The position numbers and the translations under genes were made by a program. From Nocardioides carbamazepini (GTDB lineage Bacteria; Actinomycetota; Actinomycetes; Propionibacteriales; Nocardioidaceae), in the NCBI RefSeq assembly GCF_024614185.1, contig NZ_JAHTLF010000016.1, positions 1,116,001-1,180,000 on the forward strand: a stretch of 64,000 nt of DNA, given 5' to 3'. The notes beneath the pieces are model-generated. The model was not told the DNA's origin and searched no databases. It saw nothing but the letters and a program-made list of their open reading frames with translations. This document shows, piece after piece, positions 52,432 through 62,700 of the stretch; within the stretch, counting starts at the first letter, position 1; each line of letters starts with the position of its first letter.

Positions 52432-53538
52432 ATGCCTTCTGCCATCGAGGTCCGCAAGGTCCCGATCCACTCCGTCGCCGACGCCTCCGAGCTGGCCAAG
52501 CTCATCGACGAGGGTGTCTTCAAGGCCGACCGCGTCATCGCGATCATCGGCAAGACCGAGGGCAACGGCGGGGTGAACGACTACACCCGGATCATCGCCG
52601 ACCGTGCCTTCCGCGAGGTGCTCGTCGACAAGGGCGCCCCGGCCGACCAGGTCAAGCAGGTCCCGATCGTGTGGTCGGGCGGCACCGACGGTGTCATCAG
52701 CCCCCATGCCACCATCTTCGCGACGGTCGACGTCGCCGAGGACGACCCGAGCCGCGAGGAGCAGCGCCTCACGGTCGGCTTCGCGATGAGCGAGCCGATC
52801 CTGCCCGAGGAGATCGGGTACGTCGCGATGATCGAGAAGGTCGCCGCCGGTGTGAAGGTCGCCATGGAGCGCGCCGGGATCACCGATGTCGCCGACGTGC
52901 ACTACGTGCAGACCAAGACCCCGCTGCTCACCATCCACACCATCCGCGACGCGCACAGCCGCGGCAAGGAGGTCTGGACCGAGCACACCCACGAGTCGAT
53001 GGACCTGTCCAACGGCGTCACCGGCCTCGGCATCGCCGTGGCCCTCGGCGAGATCGAGATGCCGACCGACGCGGACGTCATGAACAACCGTGAGCTGTAC
53101 TCGTCCGTCGCGTCCTGCTCCTCCGGCGTCGAGCTCGACGTCGCCCAGATCGTGGTCGTCGGCAACGCGAAGGGTGTCGGCGGGCGCTACCGCATCGGTC
53201 ACTCGGTGATGACCGACGCCCTCGACCAGGACGGCATCTGGAACGCCATCAAGGACGCCGGCCTCGACCTGCCCGAGCGCCCGCGCACCGCCGACCTCGA
53301 CGGCAAGCTGGTCAACGTCTTCCTCAAGTGCGAGGCCTCGCAGAACGGCGAGGTCCGCGGTCGCCGCAACGCCATGCTCGACGACTCCGACGTGCACTGG
53401 CACCGCCAGATCAAGTCCTGCGTCGGTGGCGTCACCGCCGCCGTGACCGGTGACCCGGCGGTCTTCGTCTCGGTCTCCGCCGCCCACCAGGGCCCGGAGG
53501 GTGGCGGCCCCGTCGCAGCCATCGTCGACCTGGGCTGA
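52432..53538 (+). CDS. Barbiturase / cyanuric acid hydrolase family ring-opening amidohydrolase
   Basis: The 368-residue protein is of the AtzD/TrzD/barbiturase family, a three-fold repeat enzyme with Ser-Lys dyads. Visible landmarks are IVWSGGTDGVISPHATIFA, the central SSVASCSSGVELDVAQIVVV with GNAKG, and the C-terminal AAHQGPEGGGPVAAIVD. AAAGGAAG precedes the ATG. Barbiturase opens barbiturate to ureidomalonate; cyanuric acid hydrolase acts on a triazine ring. Motifs alone do not separate the two, but pyrimidine-handling neighbours favour barbiturate. It follows arcC by 23 bases and is followed by a strong terminator. Confidence 0.87.
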   Translation: MPSAIEVRKVPIHSVADASELAKLIDEGVFKADRVIAIIGKTEGNGGVNDYTRIIADRAFREVLVDKGAPADQVKQVPIVWSGGTDGVISPHATIFATVDVAEDDPSREEQRLTVGFAMSEPILPEEIGYVAMIEKVAAGVKVAMERAGITDVADVHYVQTKTPLLTIHTIRDAHSRGKEVWTEHTHESMDLSNGVTGLGIAVALGEIEMPTDADVMNNRELYSSVASCSSGVELDVAQIVVVGNAKGVGGRYRIGHSVMTDALDQDGIWNAIKDAGLDLPERPRTADLDGKLVNVFLKCEASQNGEVRGRRNAMLDDSDVHWHRQIKSCVGGVTAAVTGDPAVFVSVSAAHQGPEGGGPVAAIVDLG

Positions 53539-53558
53539 TCACCGGCTCGACCCCTTCA

Positions 53559-53604
53559 CCGATCCCCGTCCCTGCCGCACGCAGGGGCGGGGATCGGTCG
53601 TTTT
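53559..53604 (+). terminator. Rho-independent terminator after the barbiturase gene
   Basis: CCGATCCCCG pairs with CGGGGATCGG, and the inner CCCTGC pairs with GCAGGG around CGCAC, followed by TCGTTTT. It lies 20 bases after the stop. Confidence 0.85.
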
Positions 53605-53709
53605 CGTGATCGACATAGGGGACCGGGTCCCGACCGGTCATGGCTCTTTCGGGCCATTGACGGGACGGGAGGGGGCCGAGCACCATCGCTGCCCTGATGT
53701 GGCGCCGAT

Positions 53710-53727
53710 CACGCTCGCGTGAGCGTG
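53710..53727. other. Inverted repeat upstream of the RHS gene
   Basis: CACGCTC-GCGT-GAGCGTG has perfect 7-base arms and ends 34 bases before the RHS start. It may be an operator or a leader hairpin; no matching copy was seen elsewhere in the window. Confidence 0.35.
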
Positions 53728-53761
53728 GTTGGGGGGCCGGGCCGCGGTGAGGGACACTCCG

Positions 53762-56700
53762 ATGGCTTCTCGTGCGCTCGAACTCGTTCGGTCCGTGCTC
53801 AGGACCACCGCCGCGCAACGGCGCTGGCTGGTCCGGATCCTCACTCCGACCGGCGCAACGGTGGTCCGTCGGGTCGCGGTGCTCGCCACTGCGGCGTTCG
53901 TGCTGGTCACCGGCGTGGTGACCGTCGTGCTGGTCACCGACGAGCCCGGGCCGGATCCGCTCGCGCCGCTGGCAGGAGCGGGCGACGCCTTCGACGTCGA
54001 ACTGGATCCACTGCGGGCGATGAAGCGTCCGAAGGCCGACCGAGGCACGAAGCTGCCCGCACCGGAGGAGCCGCAGTCGGACGTGGTGGAGCGCCCCGGA
54101 GTCACGTCGAAGAAGGTCTGCGTCGAGCAGGGCGGAGCGGGCGGCACCGCAGGCGGGGGCGCCGACGCCACCGATCCGCTCGGCGCCCTGCTCCAGGAGG
54201 AGGGCACGGCGGAGGTCTGCTCGTACGACGCGACCCGCCAGGCCGACGACGTGCCGGATGTCGCTCCGCTGACCATCGCGGAGGGATACGAGCCGGCGCC
54301 GGCGCCGCAGACGCCGTCGGGTCCGACCGATCAGCCCACGGACTCGCCCACGGACGAGCCGACCGACGAGCCGACCGACGCGCCGACCGATGAGCCGACC
54401 GATGAGCCGACGGACGAGCCGACCGACCAGCCGACCACTCCGCCGTCGGACCAGGCGACCGGCGGTGACGACCAGCCGAGCGGTCAGTCACCCGGAAGCC
54501 CGTCCGGACGGGTGCGTTCGGCTCGTTCGGAGCGAGACGGGGTCGGGGTGGTCCCGGCGATGGCGACCGTGCGCTCGGCTGCGCGGAGTGGGGCTCCGGC
54601 CGCTGGGGAGTACCTGTCGCCGAACTGGGTCCAGTTGAACCCGAGCACGCAACCGGCCGGGTCGGTGGAGGCCGCGATGGCCTACGACAGGATCCGCGGC
54701 CAGGTCGTGCGGTTCGGTGGTCGCACCGGCGCGACTGGGCTCGCCGAGACGTGGGTGTGGACCGGCACGACCTGGGTGCAGAAGTTCCCGGTGACGAGTC
54801 CGCCGGGGCGGTTCCGTGCGTCGATGGCCTGGGACGAGTCGCTGGGCAAGGTCGTCCTGTTCGGCGGGCAGGCTTCGGCCTCGGCTCCACTCAACGACGT
54901 GTGGGCGTGGGACGGCACCACGTGGACGCAGCTCACGCCGACGGGGACGGCTCCGGTGGCCCGCACCGGCGCGTCGATGGCGTACGACGTCGCGCGGGAC
55001 GGATTGGTGGTCTTCGGTGGTGCGACCACCGCGGGGGAGCGCAACGACACCTGGCAGCTGAAGGCCAATGCCTGGACGCAGATCCAGGCCAACGGGACCG
55101 CGGGAGCGCCGGCGGCGCGCAGTGACGCCGCGCTGGCGTACTCCGCGTCGACGGGCCAGCTGGTCCTCTTCGGTGGGGCTGTCGACTGCTGGACGGCCTG
55201 TGACGCGGTGGGCGACACCTGGATCCTCGGTCCCAGCACCACCGTGTGGACGCAGCAGGCGCCGGCGCACAGTCCGCCGGCACGAACCTCTGCGGCCGTG
55301 GCTCTCGACCGAGGTCTGGGCATCGTCGAGGCGGGGCCCGGCCGGGATCCGAGCAAGGGAGCGATGGTGCTCTTCGGTGGCGTCGACTTCGACGCCGGCG
55401 CATCGATCCTGCGCAACGACACGTGGGCGTGGACCGGCGATGACTGGGCGAAGGCCGTGGGCATCGCCTCTCCGGCGGGGCGCGGCGGCGCGGCGATGGC
55501 GTCGGACGGCCAGGGCCGGATGGTCATGTTCGGTGGGGTCACCTCGACCGCGATCGTCCAGGAGACCTGGTCGTATGACGTGACGGTGCCGATCCTCGAG
55601 ATCTCGGTGACGGGCGCGTCCGATGGCACGGCCGAAGAGCCGGTGTTCTGGGTCGGCGACACCGCCGAGGTGTCGATCACCGCCCACAACGCCGGATCGG
55701 CGCCGATCACGGGTGTGACGCTCACGTCGGCGCTTCAGGACACGCTGTTGGCGGCGGGAAGCCTGATCAAGCTGGACGGCACCACTCTCCAGCCGTGTGC
55801 GCCGGCCGGGCTGGATCCGTGCGGAGCGGTGGCGGACCTCACCGCCTCCCTGGCTCGGATCGACATCCCGCTGGGGGCATCACGGGTCGGAGACTTCCTC
55901 GCCTCGGTCGTCGGCACCCAGCGCGGCTGCGAGCTGATCGACGTCCCCGCGATCGCCGCCCAGCTGAGCGGACCTTCAGCAGAGGTCTTCGCCCAGATCA
56001 CGGTGTGCGGCGGCGGCCTCGGCATCGAGGACTGGTGGACCTATGACAGCACCGACCTGGGTGGCGGTGCGAGCGCCAACGTCAACGTCGCCAACGGCAA
56101 CCTCGTCATCGAGCAGCAGGACACCACGCCGGTGCAGACCCGTGGGCGACTGGCCCTCGGGCTGGGACGGGTCTACAACTCCCAGGACCACATGTCGCCC
56201 GGCGGGCCGATCGGGGCCGGCTGGCAGTTCGACCTCGGCGAGACCGGGGAGTTCGCCGGTGGATTCGGTGTCGGCGGCCTCCCGATCCCGAACCTGCAGA
56301 CCGTGCTGCAGCCCCTCTCGATGCCCTACATCGACCGCGACGGCACCCGGCACACCTTCAAGCTCCGGTCGGTCGGCGCCTCGGTCGGCGACCTGAGCCT
56401 GCCGATCGACCTCACCGGCCAGAGCGGCATTGCCGACTCCGTCCTCGGGCTGCTCAACCCGCAGTCCCTGCGGTTCGCGCTGTCCTCGGCCGTCGAGGGG
56501 CTGATCTACGGCAAGCTCTGCATCGACCAGGCCTACACCGGCCCGCCAGGGTCGAACCTGTTCCTGTTCCGCTACATCGGCACCGCGGCGAGCGGCTGCA
56601 ACAACCCGGCGGAGAACGGCTTCGTCGACGTCGGCTGGTCGCTGGTCCGGCCCGACCGGGTGCGCTACGACTACGACATCCTCGGCCGGATCACAGCGGT

Positions 56701-59700
56701 CACCGACCCGGCCGGTCAGCAGATCCGCTACGACTACCAGGCGGGCGAGACCCGCGGTCCTTGGAAGATCTACACCGCCTCCTGTGGCGACGGCGGCACG
56801 TGCCCGGTCATCACCGTCGACTACGACGCCCCGGGAGCGCCGGAGGACCACCGGCACGTCAAGGTCACCGACTCCGCCGGCCGCGTGACGTCGTACCTCG
56901 TCGACGAGACCGACCCGCTGCTCCCGCGGCTGGTCGAGGTCTGGGCCGCGGGCAACCCTCTTCCGCCCGTCAACGGGGCGCCCGGCAGCGCCACCACAGC
57001 CCGGCCGTCCGCGAGCTACACCTACTCCACCTCGACGGAGCGCTGCGACGACTCGCCCTCCGGGGCCACCACGGTGGGCCAGCTGTGCTCGGTCACCGAC
57101 GCCCGCGGGCACCGCACGACGTTCGGTCACGCGCCGGCGCCGATAGGTCCCGACCGCGTCATCGAGGTGACCGACCGGCGCGGCAACGACACCGCCAACG
57201 GCGGCGGCGGAGCCACGAAGGGCCTGACCACCGTCTACGGCTGGCACGACAACACGAGCGACGAGCAGGCGCCACCGGTCTATGTCACCGCGGACATGGG
57301 CAGACCGGACCAGGTCGCCTCCTGCGGCAACGCGTGTCAGCGGGTGCGCTACTCCAAGATCGACGACTGGGGACGCGTCGGCGTCATCGAGGAAGGGGAC
57401 TCCGGCGACTCCTACCTCCGGCAGGCCGGGTATCTCTGGGACGGCATGGGGGCAGCCGGCGGCATCGAGTCCTGCGCCCAACCCGCTGGCAGCCCGATGA
57501 ACCACAACCTGTGTCAGACCATCCGCAAGGCGCAGCCGGTCGACTGGTCCGCCGGCCCGGTTCCCCCGGGCCAGGCGACCACCGCGACCGTCGACGGTGT
57601 CACCGTCCACGACGAGGCGATCGCCTACACCTACGGCACGCTCGGTCAGACCCTGCGCCAGAAGGTCCTCCTCGATGCCGCACCGGTACCCACCGAGGGG
57701 TGGACCGACGCGAACTCGGCGATCACGACCTGGGGCAGCCACGACCAGTACTTCGACGCCAACGGCGACCAGCGGGCGTTCGACAACCACGTGCGCGGCA
57801 GCGGCCAGATCGCGTCGAGCGCCGCGGGCAGCAACTATGTGTCCACCGTCGGCCACGACAGCCCGCTGGGCTACTGGCGCCTGGGCGACGCGAGCGGCAC
57901 GACCATGGACGCCCACACCGGACCGGACGGCACCTACGGCCCCGCGGTCGGGCTGGGGGCCCCGGGTGTCATCGCCGGTGACGGCGCCGTCACGGAGTCC
58001 ACGACGAGTACGGGAGCAACCATCCCCGGCCTCACCGGCTTCGCGTCGGGCACCTCGGCGTCCTCGTCGGACTTCACCGTCGAGGCCTGGCAGCGGACGA
58101 CCGACACGACCAAGCAGGAGCGCACCTTCGCCTGGGGGACGGCGAACGCGTTCGGCCAGGTCGGCCGCAACTTCGGCGGATACCCGATGATCTACCTGGC
58201 CTCGGACGTCGCCGCCGGCAAGAGCCTGACGGTGTACTCGCCGGTGTCGATCGCCGACGGCGAGTGGCATCACGTCGCCTACACCTACGACGGCTCCGGC
58301 ACCGCGTCCGGAGCAGCGATCTGGGTCGACGGCGTCAAGCAGACGCTCGTCGTCTACGACAACGACCTCGCCGGACAGTTCGCGGGCAGCCCCACGCAGG
58401 GTCAGACCGCGACCGCCGGTCCCGGATCGAGCCTCGACGAGCTCGCGATCTACACCAAGATCCTCGCCCCGGCACGGATCAAGGCCCACTACGCAGCAGC
58501 CGTCGGCGGCGACCGGATCAAGCCGGACACGCTGTATGCCGTCACCGACCAGACCCAGGAGCTCTCCCCACGCGGGAACGCGCCCGCGGACGCGGACCCG
58601 AGCGACAGCTGGGGCGACCACCTGACCACGACCCGGCGCGACATGCCGCCCAACGGCCAACTGGCCTCGACCAACAAGCCGGCGGCCACGACGATCTGCG
58701 GCAGCGCGGCCCGCGGCAACACCGGGCTGGTCTGCGAGGTCGACACGCCGGCGTCGGCGAATGTCCCCGCGGGCTCCTGCGCCTCGCCGGTGTCCGGCCC
58801 GCCAGCGGGCAGTCCGAGCGTGCCGACCAGCGGCGGCTACACCCACACCTGCACCACCTACGAGTACAACGCCGCCGGCCAGCGGACCTCGATGAGGCTT
58901 CCTCAGGCCAATGCCGCCAACCGCCCTGAGGCCACCGAGTACCGCTACTACGCCAACGCCGACAACGACCTCTCCGGCACGGTCTCGGCCGGAGGCTGGC
59001 TCAAGGCCGTCGTGGATACCCGTGGGAAGCACACGGTCTTCGCCTACGACGCCGCAGGCAACGTCGCCCGCACCTGGGAACGCAATGCCACGCGTGGCCT
59101 GGCGCTCGGCGCCGACTGGACCAATGCCGCAGCGCCGCCGTCGGCGGCGTACACCGACCAGGTCAACGCCACGCCGGTGACCTCGGACTCGCTCAGCGTC
59201 TCCAACACCGCCCTGGTCGCCATCGGCCCGGACGGAACAGTCCGGGGCTCCGGCGCCAATGCGTCCGGCGAGCTCGGCGACGGCACCACCACGGCTCGCT
59301 CGCACGCGGTCCGCGCGGTGGGCATGAGCAACGTGGTCCAGGTGGCCCAGACCTCGACGGGTGCACTGTCGGGCTGCGCGTTCACGGTCTATCTCACAGG
59401 CGACGGACAGGTGTGGGCGAGCGGAGCCGGCGTCACCACCCCGGTCCGGATCGGTGACCTGACCGACGTGATCTCGATCGCCGCAGGCGGTTGTCATGCG
59501 CTGGCCCTCGATGACCGCGGGCGGGTGTGGGCGTGGGGATCCAACACCTTCGGGCAACTCGGCATCGGCGTGACCGGCGGCTCGTCGAACGTGACCCCGC
59601 TCAAGGTCCTGGACAACGCGTCGACCATCGGCGCCGGCTACCTCCACTCGCTGGCGGTCAAGACCGACGGGACCCTGTGGAGCTGGGGAGCCAACAACGC

Positions 59701-62700
59701 CGGACAACTCGGCCACGGCGACACCACGCTGCGCAACGCACCCGCCCAGGTCAGCGGTCTGAGCGGAGTGCGGGCCGTGTCCGGCGGAGCAGGTGCCTCC
59801 TACGCACTGACCCGCGACGGCAAGGCCTGGGCGTGGGGCAACAACACCCAGGGCGACCTCGGTCTCGGCGACACCACCCAACGCAACGCTCCTACCCGGA
59901 TCACGACCATGGGCGACGGCACGGCGGCCGGGCCGGTACGGCAGGTCATCGGAGCCGGCTACGGCGCAGCCGCGTTGATGGTCGACGGCAAGATCCGCGC
60001 CTGGGGCTCCAACACCACCGGCCAGCTCGGCGGGACTCCCGGCACCCCCGCCAACTCGACCAGCCCGGTCGTCGTACCCGGGGTCGAGGGCCAGGTCGCC
60101 CTCGCCGGTGGCTGGGCCACCTGGGCCTCGGCCGACCGCGCGGGCAAGGTCACCGTCTGGGGTTCCACGACGAGCCACCAGCGAGCGGACGGCACCAACC
60201 CTGCCACCTCGCCTCCGACGACCGCCGGGATCGACGTGTCGCCGTACCGGCTTCCCGGCTGGAGCCTGCGCGGCACCAGGGACGCCACCGGCAACCTGAC
60301 CACCCAGACGACCGACAGTCTCGGGCAGGTCCGCCGGATCCGCGGCGGTCGTGGCAACGAGGTGCTCTCGTCGGCGTACGACCGGACCACCGGCTATGAC
60401 GCCGCCGGCCGCCCGGTCCGCTCCACCGGCGCGCAGCACCGGTCGACCGGCACGGTCGCGACGGTGGATTACGACCCGTACGGCAACCCGGTCAGGACGA
60501 TCGACGCCCGTGGCGTCGCGACCCGGGCGAGCTTCGACGACGTCAACCGGCCGCTGACCAGCGAGGCGACCCGTGGGCCGGTCGACCCCCAGCTCACCAC
60601 CTGCGCCGGCACCGCGACGGCCGCCGCGTGGACCCCGGGCCAAGACGGCCACCAGATCTGCGTGACGTCCTCGACCTACGACGGCGTCGACCGACAGATC
60701 ACCGCGACCGACGGCGCCGGCCAGACGACGCGGACCTGGCTGGACGCGGCCGGCCGGCAGGTCAGAGTCGACGCCCCGCGCAACGACGGTGTCTACACGA
60801 CTCTCACGAGCCGCTGGAACCACGACCGCAACGGCAATGTGCTCGACTTCTGCCCACCGCGCGAGCTCGACACGAGCCTCGACGGGAACGGTGCCCGCCG
60901 GGAGCCCGACGCCTCAGGCGGTTGCACCGGCACCGGCAGGCTCTCCACCCACTACCAGGTCGACCGCGCCGGGCGAACGGTCAGCGAGAAGCGCTACCGC
61001 GGCTCCACCGAGCTGGTCACCAGCTATCGCTACGACGCCGACGGCAACACGATCGCGGTGTCCGACCCGAACGACCACGAGACGACGATGACGTACGACG
61101 ACCAGGGCCGCCGCACCAGCCAGACGGTTCCACGTGAGGCCGGCAAGTCGAACACCACGACCTGGTCCTACGACGACTCGGGCAATGTCACCGCGGTCAA
61201 CGCCCCGGGCTTCCTCAACACCGGCTCCGGCATCGACGGCAACCTGGTCGTCGACGGGGCGATCAACGGCGCCGGCAATCCGTTCCAGATCCCCGACGGC
61301 GCGCAGTACCGCAACGTCACCCTCCAGAACGGCGCCCATGTCACCGCGGCCAACACCGGCAGCGGCCTGGCCTTCTACGCCACCGGCACCGTGACCGTGT
61401 GCTCGACCTGCGTGGTGACCATGGATGGCAAGGGGGAGCAGGGCGGTGCCGCCGGTACGGCGGGCAACGGGCTCAGCGGTGCCGGCTCGCCGGCCAGCAA
61501 CCCCAACCCGGGTAACGGCGGCGTGGGCGGCGTGACGGGACTGCTCGGGCTCTCCGCGTCGGGTGGCGGCGGTGGCGGCCACCGCGACGACGGCCAGCCG
61601 GGCCAGGGTGGCACCGGCCCCGGTCTGCCAGGCCTGGCATCGGGCACACCCGACTTCGCCGAGGTCGGCAGCGACTACCTGAAGGGCTCCGGTGGCGGCG
61701 GAGGCGGTGGCGGGGTCGGCCTCCTCGGCACGGCCGGCAAGGGCGGCAACGGCGGCGGATTCGTCCACATCTCCGCCGAACAGGTCATCATCGACGGCAC
61801 CATCACCGCTGCCGGCCAGAGCGGCACCAACGGCGGCACCAACTCCGGCGGAGGAGGCGGAGGCGCAGGCGGCGGGATCTGGCTCTCCGCCCCGAGCGTG
61901 AGCCTGGCCACGACCACCGTGCTCAAGGTCGGCGGAGGCGCCGGCGGCACGGGAGCCGGCGCCGGCGACCGCCAGAAGAACGGAGGCGCCGGATCGCCAG
62001 GCCGGATCCGGATCGACGCGGACTCGGTCACCAACGCGCCAGCGGGCGTCGATCTGTCGAAGACCGGATCGGTGACCGCGATCTCCTACGACGCCGCGAA
62101 CCGGCCACTCGACACCCTCGAGGGAGCCCAGACCCGGCAGGCGGACCCGGCCCTCGAACACGGCCCGGTCGCAGCACCCGACCCGTCCGGCCTGGCCAAC
62201 ACCCGGACCCGCGCGTTCTACAACGCCGACGGTCAGATCGCCGCGGTGCTGCCACCGCAGGCGTTCACGGACGCGGCCTCGGTGACCGCGCCGAACCTGA
62301 ACACGGCCAAGCGGATCGACTACGACCTCGACGGCAACGCGACGCGGACCTATGCGCCCCGCTACGACGCCACGGTCACCTCGCTGGGCGGTGGTGACGA
62401 CGGTGGGCTGGGGACGAACCAGCAGACCGCGCAGTGCCCGACCGGCCCGGTCACGGATCGCATCGACGGGTTGGCGGCGTACAGTTCGACGGTCGGGGTG
62501 TGCGTCGTGCGTTCCGTCTATGGCCCGGTCCGCAACATGGTGCGGCAGTATCTGCCGACAGCGGCTCCTGTAGGTGGGGACAACCGGTATCTGGAGTACT
62601 TCTACACAGGGGATGGGCTGGTCGCAGGGGTCAGCGGGCCCGACCCGCGGACCAGCGGGTCAGGGAGCGGCAGCACTGCGCGTGTTGATCTTGCGACAAT

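Noticed and set aside
54318..54435. Short tandem repeat array that might be CRISPR-like
   Set aside because: The units encode PTDE repeats in frame within the RHS stalk. There are no spacers and no cas genes.
55976..60823. A 1615-codon open frame on the minus strand
   Set aside because: It is antisense to the RHS gene and its composition follows third-position GC bias. The plus-strand frame shows YD, RCC1 and LamG motifs throughout.
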